Notes: a model not told the origin generated them from the sequence alone. A stretch of 64,000 bases of DNA from Sepiola atlantica (GCA_963556195.1 OY744532.1:104943083-105007082), one strand, 5' to 3'; shown: positions 32,901 to 44,984, numbered from the stretch's first letter. A program made the numbers and translations.

Positions 32901-35900
32901 CACAGTTAAGTTTAAAATAACATTTGTTCTCAGTCGCCCATAGTTAAGTTTAAAATAACATTTGTTCTCAGTCGCCACAGTTAAGTTTAAAATAACATTT
33001 GTTCTCAGTCGCCACAGTTAAGTTTAAAATAACATTTGTTCTCAGTCGCCACAGTTAAGTTTAAAATAACATTTGTTCTCAGTCGCCCATAGTTAAGTTT
33101 AAAATAACATTTGTTCTCAGTCGCCACAGTTAAGTTTAAAATAACATTTGTTCTCAGTCGCCACAGTTAAGTTTAAAATAACATTTGTTCTCAGTCGCCA
33201 CAGTTAAGTTTAAAATAACATTTGTTCTCAGTCGCCACAGTTAAGTTTAAAATAACATTTGTTCTCAGTCGCCACAGTTAAGTTTAAAATAACATTTGTT
33301 CTCAGTCGCCACAGTTAAGTTTAAAATAACATTTGTTCTCAGTCGCCACAGTTAAGTTTAAAATAACATTTGTTCTCAGTCGCCCATAGTTAAGTTTAAA
33401 ATTACATTTGTTCTCAGTCCCCACAGTTAAGTTTAAAATAACATTTGTTCTCAGTCGCCCATAGTTAAGTTTAAAATAACATTTGTCCTCAGTCGCCACA
33501 GTTAAGTTTAAAATAACATTTGTTCTCAGTCGCCACAGTTAAGTTTAAAATAACATTTGTTCTCAGTCGCCCATAGTTAAGTTTAAAATAACATTTGTTC
33601 TCAGTCGCCACAGTTAAGTTTAAAATAACATTTGTTCTCAGTCGCCACAGTTAAGTTTAAAATAACATTTGTTCTCAGTCGCCACAGTTAAGTTTAAAAT
33701 AACATTTGTTCTCAGTCGCCACAGTTAAGTTTAAAATAACATTTGTTCTCAGTCGCCACAGTTAAGTTTAAAATAACATTTGTTCTCAGTCGCCACAGTT
33801 AAGTTTAAAATAACATTTGTTCTCAGTCGCCACAGTTAAGTTTAAAATAACATTTGTTCTCAGTCGCCACAGTTAAGTTTAAAATAACATTTGTTCTCAG
33901 TCGCCCATAGTTAAGTTTAAAATAACATTTGTTCTCAGTCGCCCATAGTTAAGTTTAAAATAACATTTGTTCTCAGTCGCCACAGTTAAGTTTAAAATAA
34001 CATTTGTTCTCAGTCGCCACAGTTAAGTTTAAAATAACATTTGTTCTCAGTCGCCACAGTTAAGTTTAAAATAACATTTGTTCTCAGTCGCCACAGTTAA
34101 GTTTAAAATAACATTTGTTCTCAGTCGCCACAGTTAAGTTTAAAATAACATTTGTTCTCAGTCGCCCATAGTTAAGTTTAAAATAACATTTGTTCTCAGT
34201 CGCCACAGTTAAGTTTAAAATAACATTTGTTCTCAGTCGCCACAGTTAAGTTTAAAATAACATTTGTTCTCAGTCGCCACAGTTAAGTTTAAAATAACAT
34301 TTGTTCTCAGTCGCCCACAGTTAAGTTTAAAATAACATTTGTTCTCAGTCGCCACAGTTAAGTTTAAAATAACATTTGTTCTCAGTCGCCACAGTTAAGT
34401 TTAAAATAACATTTGTTCTCAGTCGCCACAGTTAAGTTTAAAATAACATTTGTTCTCAGTCGCCACAGTTAAGTTTAAAATAACATTTGTTCTCAGTCGC
34501 CCACAGTTAAGTTTAAAATAACATTTGTTCTCAGTCGCCACAGTTAAGTTTAAAATAACATTTGTTCTCAGTCGCCACAGTTAAGTTTAAAATAACATTT
34601 GTTCTCAGTCGCCACAGTTAAGTTTAAAATAACATTTGTTCTCAGTCGCCACAGTTAAGTTTAAAATAACATTTGTTCTCAGTCGCCACAGTTAAGTTTA
34701 AAATAACATTTGTTCTCAGTCGCCCACAGTTAAGTTTAAAATAACATTTGTTCTCAGTCGCCCACAGTTAAGTTTAAAATAACATTTGTTCTCAGTCGCC
34801 ACAGTTAAGTTTAAAATAACATTTGTTCTCAGTCGCCACAGTTAAGTTTAAAATAACATTTGTTCTCAGTCGCCACAGTTAAGTTTAAAAGAACATTTGT
34901 TCTCAGTCGCCACAGTTAAGTTTAAAATAACATTTGTTCTCAGTCGCCACAGTTAAGTTTAAAATAACATTTTTTCTCAGTCGCCCACAGTTAAGTTTAA
35001 AATAACATTTGTTCTCAGTCGCCACAGTTAAGTTTAAAATAACATTTGTTCTCAGTCGCCCACAGTTAAGTTTAAAATAACATTTGTTCTCAGTCGCCAC
35101 AGTTAAGTTTAAAATAACATTTGTTCTCAGTCGCCACAGTTAAGTTTAAAATAACATTTGTTCTCAGTCGCCCATAGTTAAGTTTAAAATAACATTTGTT
35201 CTCAGTCGCCACAGTTAAGTTTAAAATAACATTTGTTCTCAGTCGCCACAGTTAAGTTTAAAATAACATTTGTTCTCAGTCGCCACAGTTAAGTTTAAAA
35301 TAACATTTGTTCTCAGTCGCCCACAGTTAAGTTTAAAATAACATTTGTTCTCAGTCGCCACAGTTAAGTTTAAAATAACATTTGTTCTCAGTCGCCACAG
35401 TTAAGTTTAAAATAACATTTGTTCTCAGTCGCCACAGTTAAGTTTAAAAGAACATTTGTTCTCAGTCGCCACAGTTAAGTTTAAAATAACATTTGTTCTC
35501 AGTCGCCACAGTTAAGTTTAAAATAACATTTGTTCTCAGTCGCCCACAGTTAAGTTTAAAATAACATTTGTTCTCAGTCGCCCACAGTTAAGTTTAAAAT
35601 AACATTTGTTCTCAGTCGCCACAGTTAAGTTTAAAATAACATTTGTTCTCAGTCGCCACAGTTAAGTTTAAAATAACATTTGTTCTCAGTCGCCACAGTT
35701 AAGTTTAAAAGAACATTTGTTCTCAGTCGCCACAGTTAAGTTTAAAATAACATTTGTTCTCAGTCGCCACAGTTAAGTTTAAAATAACATTTTTTCTCAG
35801 TCGCCCACAGTTAAGTTTAAAATAACATTTGTTCTCAGTCGCCACAGTTAAGTTTAAAATAACATTTGTTCTCAGTCGCCCACAGTTAAGTTTAAAATAA

Positions 35901-37025
35901 CATTTGTTCTCAGTCGCCACAGTTAAGTTTAAAATAACATTTGTTCTCAGTCGCCACAGTTAAGTTTAAAATAACATTTGTTCTCAGTCGCCCATAGTTA
36001 AGTTTAAAATAACATTTGTTCTCAGTCGCCACAGTTAAGTTTAAAATAACATTTGTTCTCAGTCGCCACAGTTAAGTTTAAAATAACATTTGTTCTCAGT
36101 CGCCACAGTTAAGTTTAAAATAACATTTGTTCTCAGTCGCCCACAGTTAAGTTTAAAATAACATTTGTTCTCAGTCGCCACAGTTAAGTTTAAAATAACA
36201 TTTGTTCTCAGTCGCCACAGTTAAGTTTAAAATAACATTTGTTCTCAGTCGCCACAGTTAAGTTTAAAAGAACATTTGTTCTCAGTCGCCACAGTTAAGT
36301 TTAAAATAACATTTGTTCTCAGTCGCCACAGTTAAGTTTAAAATAACATTTGTTCTCAGTCGCCACAGTTAAGTTTAAAATAACATTTGTTCTCAGTCGC
36401 CACAGTTTAGTTTAAAATAACATTTGTTCTCAGTCGCCACAGTTAAGTTTAAAATAACATTTGTTCTCAGTCGCCACAGTTAAGTTTAAAATAACATTTG
36501 TTCTCAGTCGCCACAGTTAAGTTTAAAAGAACATTTGTTCTCAGTCGCCACAGTTAAGTTTAAAATAACATTTGTTCTCAGTCGCCACAGTTAAGTTTAA
36601 AATAACATTTGTTCTCAGTCGCCACAGTTAAGTTTAAAATAACATTTTTCTCAGTCGCCCATAGTTAAGTTTAAAATAACATTTGTTCTCAGTCGCCCAC
36701 AGTTAAGTTTAAAATAGCATGTTCATCTGTCTGTCAATGTTATCTTTAAAATATGATTTCCCTTTGTCGGTTACAGTTATGTTTTAAATAAAATGTTCTT
36801 TTTACTGTCACTCTTAAGTGTAAATCAATTGTTTTCTAAGTTTGTCGCTTTTAAATTGTAAACAACCTTTTTTTAGTTTGTCACTGTTAAGGTCGAAATA
36901 GCATTGTTATCGCTTAACTGACGCTAGATGCGTCTAGCCATTTCCATGAAATAATGTACCTTCATGTCTATATGTCACGCTTACTTTTAAAATACAATAT
37001 ACGCTTAAACTTTAAATAGGATTTT
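30000..37025. repeat. 37-bp satellite array (core about 30320-36715, roughly 172 units)
   Basis: The monomer comprises CACAGTTAAG, TTTAAAATAA, CATTTGTTCT, CAGTCGC. Variants of 38 bp carry CCCACAG or CCCATAG. The core is highly uniform, whereas 30000-30320 and 36716-37025 hold clearly related but strongly diverged monomers, the classic pattern of a homogenised centre and decaying edges. Minor ORFs on the minus strand (65 codons) are by-products of the repeat. The LINE poly(A) touches the left edge and a SINE sits at the right edge. Confidence 0.97.
34640..36530. repeat. 820-bp higher-order repeat in the 37-bp satellite
   Basis: Marker variants recur 820 bp apart: AAAAGAACATTTG at about 34891 and 35711 (and, 818 bp further, 36529), the same marker at 35450 and 36270, and a CATTTTTTCTCAG variant at about 34969 and 35789. 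That equals 22 monomers, so blocks of 22 units were duplicated together. Confidence 0.8.
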
Positions 37026-37325
37026 CTTTTGTATAATTTTGGTTATTCAGACTTCATTTCTCATCTGAGGGTTATCATCACAACGTTTCAGCCGCTGTAA
37101 CCTCCAGCTTTCTTCAGATGTATCTCTTCGAACTCGGGAATATTTCTGTCGAACTCGGGAATCTGGACGGAATTTCGAACGGAACCTTTTATTTGCTTCA
37201 CGGGGGAAGCATGCTCTTGTTCCGTCCACCATGACTGGCAGAAGTCTTCAGTAATTCGAAATTATAGGTATCGCTCGCACCGAGGATTGAACCCTTAACC
37301 TCCAGCTGTCTATAACTTAGAACTG
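37025..37325 (-). repeat. tRNA-headed SINE with 3' hammerhead-like motif
   Basis: Minus strand: B box GGGTTCAATCC near 37300-37285 preceded by a weak A-box-like GTGGATATAGTAC near 37350-37338. Next comes a body shared with 211-425 (GTCATGGTGGACGGAAC, TTCCGTTCGAAATTCCGTCC, two TTCGA repeats), then CTGAAGA (37117-37111), an imperfect hairpin and GAAA (37089-37086) with CGTTGTGATGAT. The insertion lies in the decayed right edge of the 37-bp satellite. Confidence 0.65.
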
Positions 37326-38684
37326 AATTTAACTTAGTACTATATCCACTCCGGATTTTATTTTGTTTGCCATATTTAAGTTATAAATAGTATTTTCATT
37401 GCAGAATGTTCAGATGAAATAGATATATTTTTAAATGGCTGTTTTTTTTGTAAATCTTACATCTGATTGAATTTAAAATACTGTTTATATTTGTATTTTA
37501 TAAAAATAATAATTTGAAAGTCAAATGAAAATCGTATATACGACAATAGGAACTCTGTCTTACATACGGTGTCAATAGTTGTATCTGTTCTTTTTTTGTA
37601 TGAGTATGTTTCCAAAGCATCGAAATTTTTTTGGGGGGTAGACAAATTGTCTACTCATATTTCGAGTTCATTCGGTTTATACAAGATACGTGACACTATT
37701 CATTGGCATTTGTTTTGGAATAAAAGCAAAAAACATTAAGATTCTGGTCGTTAATAAAAAATGCTGCTGTTTCAAGGAATGTCGATGGTGTGAATCAAGA
37801 TGTTGTTTTGAATTTAAACTCCGTGTTTGCGTATATTAAGAGAGACTAAACGGATCCCCAATGAGTTTTATAGGGCAATAAATCATATTTAAAGATCGCA
37901 GTATTCAGACGGTGTATCTGTATTTGGTCTTCTTGTATAGAAAGAACAGTGCAGAGAATAGTGATAGAGTGTTTCACAAAAGGTAAACCTCCGGGATAAC
38001 TATCTTTCTGACTTTCAGGACGATCGATTAGCTAACCAAAGTGAGAGTCAAAATATTTCGGAAAGAGTTAATACATGTAAGATTCGATCCTTCAGAATGC
38101 GGGGAAAACGCTTGGTGCTAAAATGGCAAAAATGTTCAATATTTGCGAGTAACAAAATCAAAATATGACGTAATATCTTTGGGAAATATGCCGTTGATTG
38201 AATTCGAAACAAAGACGAGGTTTCAATTCGAATGATATTGGAGTAAATTGGAACAGATTTTTGGCGGGTCAAAATGCTTATTTATTAAACTCTGTTTCGG
38301 AAATGTATCTTAACGTTTTAACACATTTAATTTTGTGACTTAGAATAGCATTTCTTTTTTACATTTAATTTATTTGTATATTTTCAAGTCAAAACAAAAT
38401 GCAAAATTATCCTGAACAATGCGTTTATTGCAAAATTGAAATAATTGACAATTATTCAATCGTCTTGTAACTTTATTCTAAAAAATGCGTCGGGAATAAA
38501 TACACTGTATTTTTTTTTTTTTTTTCATATTTGTGTAAAGCACACATCTGCGTTTAACGTAAAGTTTAAAGTACTGTTTGTTGCATTCGGTGATAATGAA
38601 ATAAAAATTGTTCATAAGACAATACAAGAATCTGATTTACAAACGATATCAGGATTTTAAGTGACTAGCAAGATAACGTCGCGT
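37326..38684. other. Unassigned AT-rich DNA
   Basis: 37330-37450 and 38300-38400 contain faint AAGT...AAATAGTATTTTC-like satellite-monomer echoes. ORFs are short and unrecognised. Confidence 0.4.
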
Positions 38685-38950
38685 TGCCCGGGTTTTTTTA
38701 TTCTTTACTTTTATACACTCCAAACAAGGCGCATTGTTACCGAGACGTAAAGGGCTACTGTGAATTAATAACCATACTTACAAGAACAATCTGAGTAAGG
38801 AACTGAGCAGCGAGATGTTTGTTCACATTACATGTAAATGTCTACATATTAGTACAACCGAGGAAATAAAGAAGAGAATTTCAAAGAAAAATAGTTATTA
38901 GAGCAGAAATAAAATTGAAAAAAGGGAGAAAACAAAAGTGGGCAGCATAA
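38685..38950 (-). pseudogene. LINE 3' end fragment (non-coding tail)
   Basis: It shares the 3' region of the 26928-27570 LINE: CTCCAAACAAGGC, GAGCAGCGAGATGTTTGTTCACATT and a T-rich start that is the minus-strand A-tail. Little coding sequence remains. Confidence 0.65.

Positions 38951-38951
<1 letters not shown>

Positions 38952-39004
<53 letters not shown>
38952..39004. repeat. (TA)n microsatellite
   Basis: Pure TA. Confidence 0.95.
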
Positions 39005-39006
<2 letters not shown>

Positions 39007-39490
39007 TTATAGTTCATATTAAAGTAATTAAAAAGGGAGTGTTACATACTTTACACGTTTATTATACTCATCAAATGGTTAAACTAGTTAATAAAAATTA
39101 GCTTAATAAAATTAGCTTAATCCATGGATGCTCAAAAAATTACCTTTGTCCTCAAAAGGTAAACACAATAAATTGCTGAGTATTGGTAAATATTAATTTG
39201 AAAATTTGCAACACAATTTTCAGCTATGCTTAAAGCAAAAATAGTCCACATGTTTCAATAATGAGTTGTAGGTCATTGTAGTCGTGAATGTATAATCGTA
39301 TTATATATATATATATAATCGTATTATATATATATAAGTGTATGTATGTTTGAGATCTAAAGTTCGAACACTGCTGCGATGGGTACGTTGTATACATAGC
39401 AACACTGATTAGTTTTAGAGAGACGAAACAAGCACGTGTCAGTGGATGTAAATATTTAATTAGTAAATTATGATTTCTCTCTCTCTCTCG

Positions 39491-39528
<38 letters not shown>

Positions 39529-40204
39529 CAGATAATAATATAAAAGAAACTTTTTTAGTGTAGATCGATTCGAATAGAAATCAATTTCCAAAAGCAAAAC
39601 TGAATCTCAATATTAAATATTTACTATTTAAAATGTTTAATAGTACTTATAATGAATAAAGTATTAAATTCCAGATGAGATCAAACATAACAATTTCTGA
39701 ACAAAATAACTTTTACACATATTTCTAGAGGAGCAAACATTCAAAACAGGTAATCTAGACACCATAATACGAGAGTCCCTCTCATCAGCAAATCGAAAAG
39801 AAGACACATCCATCGATGATCTGAAAAAGACCACAGAACAATAGCACATCGATGGAGAAACGCAGATTTCAAATCGTCAGACCTAAAGAGTCAAACATAG
39901 AAATAGGTTTTGAAAAACAGTCAAAATATTTAAAAAATAATGTTCAGAGCAAAGTACTTCCAAGTTCAGAGGTTGCCTTGAAAAGGGCAGAAATAGGAAG
40001 TTGTCCAGAGTTCAAAAGTGACATGTAGAGAATGATAGACAAAACAGAAGTATCAAATAGTATGCTACAAGTGAGAGAATTTGTTTAGCTGTGAAACAAA
40101 ATGCAAGTGTAAAATTCTAACTCTTAAAAATATCCAGTCTTGGACTGTCACTCTCTGCCTGAATAATGTATCAGTGATAAAATAAACATGTATTCTGGTG
40201 TCCA
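39005..40204. other. Unassigned DNA with a small (CT)n-(TA)n tract at 39474-39527
   Basis: The minus 61-codon ORF at 39664-39849 contains FADERDSRI, reminiscent of a broken RT FADD box, but no neighbouring RT motif supports this. Confidence 0.35.
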
Positions 40205-40480
40205 AAAGCTTTAGTATAATCTTTTTTTACTTTTATTCACCCGGAACAAAGTATGTTGTCACTGAGAAATAAGGGGCTAGTGTGAATGAAAAGCCAAATT
40301 TATAGGGGTATGTTAAGGAAAGAATTGGCAGTGAGATGTTTGTTCACATTGCATTTAAATTTCTGCATGTTGGTACAGTGAGGCTAACTATTCGAAGGAA
40401 GAAGCTATTAGAGTAGAAAGTCTTCTGGCATTTGGGGATCACCCCAGTGAATGGATGGGATTTAGCTGATACCATGCTCC
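40205..40480 (-). pseudogene. LINE 3' end fragment
   Basis: Same family tail as 26928-27570: CAGTGAGATGTTTGTTCACATT, TTCTGCATGTTGGTACAG and GAAGCTATTAGAGTAGAAAG. Minus-strand translation gives FYSNSFFLRIVSL before stops. Confidence 0.7.
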
Positions 40481-40639
40481 ACGTTAAATGTTTAACATTT
40501 CATGTTAAAATACCATGTTTCACGTGGTATTTTACTGTGATCTCTGTATTGCATTTGGCTGTCTTCAATTTCAATGGCATCAATGTCTTCTCGCAAAAAT
40601 TAATTGATATGGTATTACTAGACGAATATTTAATCTAAC

Positions 40640-41400
40640 TGGATAAGTCCTAACCAAACAAAGATCCAGGTTATCCTCAATGGCCGTTCATTCAAACAAC
40701 ATAACATAAATAGAGGTGTACCCCAGGGATCAATCCTTGGCCCTTTATTGTTGTTGACTTTAATTCACTACCTCTTGATGACATTGGGTATGATATGGAT
40801 ACATTTGCTTACGAAACCACGCTCTACTCTCGTCATGTGAGCAAAACGGACGTGCAAATATCCGAAGAAATTGCTGAATCCTTAAAATAGGACCCCCAGT
40901 CTTTAGTGGAATGGGGTCATAAATGGATGATAACATTTAATGCTGTAAAGGCAAAGCTCCTTTCCTTCAACAACTACAAGTAACCTCTTCAACCATCAAT
41001 TGAAAATAACACCCTACCTGAGAGTAAAACGTTCTAACTCCTCGACCTAACTTTCACAGGTAACATGATTTGGAACAAATAACTAGAAGGCATTGCCAAT
41101 GTTGCTGAAAAGATTGTGGGCTCCCTCTACCGAGCTAGAAAACATATCACACATGACAGTTCCCTATATGTCTCATAAGAAATAATCTGCCCATGCATGA
41201 AGTACTGTTGTACCATCTGGCCTTGTGCACCATCCACTAGACTCCCCCTCTCTGACAAGGTCCAAAAAATAGTAGCTAATCTAATAGGCCCGTCACTATC
41301 AACCAAGCTCCAGCCTCTGTCCAATCGACGCAATGTTGCATCAATGTGGCGTTGTATATTGTCAGCAGTTGAAACCCTTATTCCAGACATTTAATTTCCC
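40640..41400 (+). pseudogene. LINE reverse transcriptase, palm-to-thumb, with stops and frameshifts
   Basis: Pieces in order are a broken GVPQGS-ILGP box (CCCCAGGGATCAATCCTTGG), NSLPLDDIGYDMDTFAYETTLYSRH (catalytic FADD became FAYE), LVEWGHKWMITFNAVKAKLLSF, and GSLYRARKHITHDSSLYVS. The last are CPCMKYCCTIWP and VANLIGPSLSTKLQPLSNRRNVAS. At least five stops interrupt the reading. It is the RT part of the same family as 26928-27570, in opposite orientation to the tail at 40205-40480. Confidence 0.85.
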
Positions 41401-41454
41401 TGATGATCTGCCAAGCAAGTGCATGCTTGGTAGTGAAACACGTGTACGAAAAAA

Positions 41455-41631
41455 CATTTAATTTGAATAAATAATATTTGTAAGAAAAAATCTCATTGGT
41501 GTCCTGAAAGGAATGCTTTGGTAAGCCTTCATAAAATCGAATATAAATGCTCTGTACTCTGTAATCTAGTATCATCGAGCTTGTTTTTATTGGAACAACC
41601 CCGGTCTTCACTGAATGATCTATTTTATAAG

Positions 41632-41635
<4 letters not shown>
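41455..41635 (-). repeat. Single-arm copy of the 22130-22446 element
   Basis: Reverse complement matches 22130-22336: TTCACTTATAAAATAGATCA, AAGACCGGGGTTGTTCC, ATGAAGGCTTACCAAAGCAT. The palindromic second arm is absent, so the foldback at 22241-22446 is derived from a non-palindromic progenitor. Confidence 0.8.

Positions 41636-41716
<81 letters not shown>
41636..41716. repeat. (TA)n microsatellite
   Basis: Pure TA at the end of the element above. Confidence 0.95.
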
Positions 41717-41724
41717 GTATATTG

Positions 41725-41795
41725 TTCTTATCTCCTTTATTAACTAAAGAAGATCAGAACAACATTGGTACCTTGGTTTCAAATCCAAAAAAAAT
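41725..41795 (+). repeat. Dispersed repeat, copy 1 of 3
   Basis: CTTTATTAACTAAAGAAGATC and GGTACCTTGGTTTCAAATCC match 42965-43030 and 49730-49815. Confidence 0.5.
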
Positions 41796-42036
41796 ATAAT
41801 ACTATTACGAAACAATGTTTAAAAAAAATATGCCTACACACCCTTTCTAATTCAAATTGGCGTAGCCGCGCTCACATATATAACGTGATTTTCTGACCGA
41901 AAAGTCCATTACCATTGGGAGATAAAAAAATAAAAAATAAAAACACTGCTTTGACAAAGAGAATTGTGTTTCTCGAAAACTCAGATTAAAATAAATTTGA
42001 TTTATTTTAACACTACACATTGTTATGTTTTTTTTT

Positions 42037-42041
<5 letters not shown>

Positions 42042-42089
<48 letters not shown>

Positions 42090-42151
42090 TATACATTTAT
42101 ATAGAGAGATATATTTAGATATATAGATATATAGATATGTATATATATATA
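42042..42151. repeat. (TA)n-rich microsatellite
   Basis: Pure TA then TA/TAGA. 41800-42041 is unassigned. Confidence 0.9.
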
Positions 42152-42440
42152 AAATTACATAAATAATATTATAGTATTACGTCAATCAACCAACGTTTCA
42201 ATGCGTATTACCGCATCTTATCAATTGCAGAGCTAAAAACAGACTAGTAGTAAAATTCTAAATATATAGTCATTCCCTTGGTTATGTGGGGGTCCGTGTT
42301 GCCCACATTACGAGAGTAGAGCGTCGTGTCGTCAGCAAATACATTCATCTAAGATAGCTCTGTCTTAGATAAGATGCGGTAATACGCATTGAAACGATGG
42401 TTAGTTGACGTAAGACTATAATATTGTTTATGCAATTTTA
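42152..42440. repeat. Palindromic element with hammerhead-like stem and captured LINE piece
   Basis: Arms 42152-42232 and 42356-42440 are inverted copies; each carries GATGCGGTAATACGCATTG followed by AAACG. That hairpin plus GAAA equals a hammerhead stem II, but the CTGATGA core is degraded (TTGATAA on the minus arm, TAGATAA on the plus arm). In the right arm GTCTTA (about 42362-42367) and TAAGAC (about 42411-42416) could pair as stem I. The boundary motif appears just beyond on the minus strand. Confidence 0.65.
42255..42352 (-). pseudogene. LINE RT fragment with FADDT box inside the palindrome
   Basis: Minus-strand translation gives MNVFADDTTLYSRNVGN, matching the catalytic region of the LINE at 40640-41400 but with the FADD box intact. 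It is only about 30 codons. Confidence 0.65.
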
Positions 42441-42529
42441 TAAACGCTCTACTTGGTATTGAACACTCTTTAAAGACTTGGGTTTACGTTCACTTTATTG
42501 ACACATATGAAATTAGTCAATTAGTATAC

Positions 42530-42545
42530 ATACATATATACATAC

Positions 42546-42614
<69 letters not shown>

Positions 42615-42615
42615 A
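42530..42615. repeat. (TA)n-(GA)n microsatellite
   Basis: TA followed by a long GA tract. Confidence 0.95.
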
Positions 42616-42829
42616 GAAAAAAGAGTGATAAATATGCGACGATTGTCCAAATTTATTTCAAATTTCAATTGTTCAATGCAAGGTGTATTCAGTAATAAAA
42701 TAGTGTTTATTATTCTTTCCTTAAGCCAAGACTTTTCTATCTCTACAATTGCTCTATCTCGTATATTGAGCTAATCCTCTTCACAATAGGTTCCATCTAC
42801 TAAAAGTTTTACTTTGGTTTATATTTGAT

Positions 42830-42834
<5 letters not shown>

Positions 42835-42889
<55 letters not shown>

Positions 42890-43030
42890 CATCAGGTAAT
42901 TGGAAGAGAATTCAAGGCAGAGTGCTCGATTTTGAAGGAAAAATTAAAAAAGAAGAGCATAACATTTATATATATATTTATTAGAGACGATCAGAGCCAA
43001 ATCAGTACCGTCGGTTTCAAATCCATCGGC
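42835..43030 (+). repeat. (TA)n plus dispersed repeat, copy 2 of 3
   Basis: 42835-42885 is pure TA. 42895-43030 holds GGAAGAGAATTCAAGG, AAGAGCATAACATTTAT and GGTTTCAAATCCATCGGC in the same order as 49660-49815. Confidence 0.55.
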
Positions 43031-43531
43031 AAATCTCTGCATATATTGGATGTGCGCGAGCGTGTTGTTTGGCTATTGTGCCTATCTTGGTATCAATAAT
43101 GCAGGGTATTTGGAAATAATTGGTATGTCTAGAATCAACTGATGGTATAAAGGGGCTTTAGTACGGTTCGCGTGGAACGGACAAATGTAATAATATGATG
43201 AACATCAGACAAATAATATCTTCTACCGCCCCTCTTTCCGCGTGTGCTGCGTTCTCGGTACAGATAAGGAATCGAGGCAAGACTGACCACCCCGAGGTGC
43301 TCAATGCGTTTACCCCCCACCACCACCACCACCACCACCAGCAACACCGCGTCAGGCCGAGACACCAACCGAACCGGAAAGGCAGAGTTCCGGACATGGA
43401 CATATCGACAGTTAGCTGAGCGTTAGACAGGAACAAAGGGAATGCTTCTAAACAGAGTCCATCATGAACTATGAACGCCTAGAGATATCGCATGACATCA
43501 GTCATACAAACCTGCGCACGAACGCATACAT

Positions 43532-43534
<3 letters not shown>
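43031..43534. other. Unassigned, GC-richer patch with (CAC)n
   Basis: 43170-43430 is markedly GC-richer than its surroundings and contains (CAC)n at 43318-43339. ORFs on both strands (74-92 codons) show His or Val/Trp runs from the repeat and no domain. Confidence 0.4.
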
Positions 43535-43573
<39 letters not shown>

Positions 43574-43652
43574 AGAGAAAGAGATAGAGAGAGAGAAAGG
43601 GAGAGAGAAAGAGAAAGAGAGAAAGAAAGAGAGACACAAACACACACACATT
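43535..43652. repeat. (TA)n-(GA)n-(CA)n microsatellite
   Basis: TA, then GA-rich, then CA. Confidence 0.95.
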
Positions 43653-44114
43653 GAATACTACAGAATTATTCTTTTTTACTATATCTTATCTCATCTTTTC
43701 GATTCGTATAATAATTTTTGTTTTTGTTTCATAATCAAAAACATAATCTAACAAAAACAACTTCGAAATAACAAATAACATCTATGAATAATTATGCCCT
43801 TTGGGAGAATGTAAATCCTAGGATAACAAATAAAAAAATAAATACGTGCATCTCTTACGCGTAGATTTACAATACGTATGTCAAATTCCAGCATACTTTA
43901 CCAACATTTAAAAAGACGCAACTGCATTCATCTGTTTGAAGGAGAGTTTGAATTACCTTCTACACGCAATACCCGAAGATCTTTGGTCTCTCTATACAAG
44001 GGGGGTGGCAGGACAATATGACATGAGAATACTTCACCCTGACTAAATATTCAAAATAACATAGTATTCAAAGCCCAAATATGATCCCTGGGAACGACTA
44101 TACATCAGCTTATT
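43653..44114. other. Unassigned DNA
   Basis: No gene or repeat recognised. Confidence 0.4.
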
Positions 44115-44200
44115 CGAAAAATGGTGCACTTTCTCCGAGTAATGTTGCCTCAAGTAACAGCATGTAGCTGGATACTCCACTAGACTGAATAAATTATTGT
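44115..44200 (+). repeat. Dispersed repeat shared with 21858-21940
   Basis: AATGGTGCACTTT, AATGTTGCCTCAAGTAACA and AGCTGGATACTCCAC in common order. Confidence 0.55.
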
Positions 44201-44827
44201 CATGTTATCCGAATAGACCAAGATACCGCAAGAAAGATATACTATGACAAAGTGTACTGGTCAATTGGGGAGAGGAAAATTAATATTCTTAACCTCTTTA
44301 CTAACCAAATGTTTGACAGCTAGAGGAATATTTGAATATCGTTGTATCTCATATAGAAATCAAGTGTTACTCCCAGGAAGGGGGCTTTCGATTTCTGATA
44401 ACTTCAACTGAAGTAAAATTAAACAAATTTGAATGCCTATTAGACACTGTCCGCAAGTTTCTAAGATCTGTCCGCAAGTTTCTAAGTTTAGTTTTTTTAT
44501 TTATTTCTTTAATTATTTATCATGTATTGTTTAGCTAAAGTGAATTTTATTCCGTGTAAGCAGTTGTTTGTTTTTTCACTTCTACAGTTTAATAGGTTTT
44601 TGGGGTCTTTAAAGTTTATAATTTCAAATTTCTTATTCAGGCATAATCTTCATGGATCATCTAAATTTCTACATAAAAATATATTCCTATTTTTTATCTC
44701 AACAAGATAACATTTTTTCTGTCAAACGGAACAAACATTTTTCTGTCTAATGGAACAGACACTTTTAAATGAAAGAAAAATGAAATGTTTTCTCAAATGA
44801 AACACTTTTATCAAATGGAATTTACAT
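44201..44827. other. Unassigned AT-rich DNA
   Basis: Contains a local duplication GTCCGCAAGTTTCTAAG (44450-44485) and AAATGGAA/AAATGAAA repeats near 44740-44820. ORFs are unrecognised. Confidence 0.4.
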
Positions 44828-44960
44828 CTGAAGAGAGCATAATGGATAAACGATAAATGCTCGAAACGTGTTATGAAATTATATTTGAAAAAAACTTAAA
44901 ATGTTAAAATGATAAGATAATAAATAATTATTGAAAAAGTTTTTTTACTAGCGTTGGTAA
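44828..44960 (+). ncRNA. Hammerhead-like core and flanking repeat
   Basis: CTGAAGA (44828-44834), a perfect 6-bp stem GAGCAT/ATGCTC (44835-44840, 44857-44862) with canonical G-C closing pair and a 16-nt loop, then GAAA (44863-44866) and CGTG. Stem III and stem I are not found, so only the 5' catalytic half is recognisable. Downstream sequence (ATGATAA, TTGAAAAAG, GTTGGTA) is shared with 48365-48438. Confidence 0.4.
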
Positions 44961-44975
44961 CCACAATTCTTTAAA

Positions 44976-44984
44976 TATATATAT

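Noticed and set aside
30292..36720. CRISPR-like array
   Set aside because: Units are directly adjacent 37-bp monomers without unique spacers, in an animal genome; it is a satellite.
39664..39849. Possible RT FADD box (FADERDSRI) and CTGATGA-hairpin on the minus strand
   Set aside because: No flanking RT motifs, and the hairpin is followed by GTATT rather than GAAA.
42282..42352. Functional reverse transcriptase at the intact FADDT
   Set aside because: Only about 30 codons remain.
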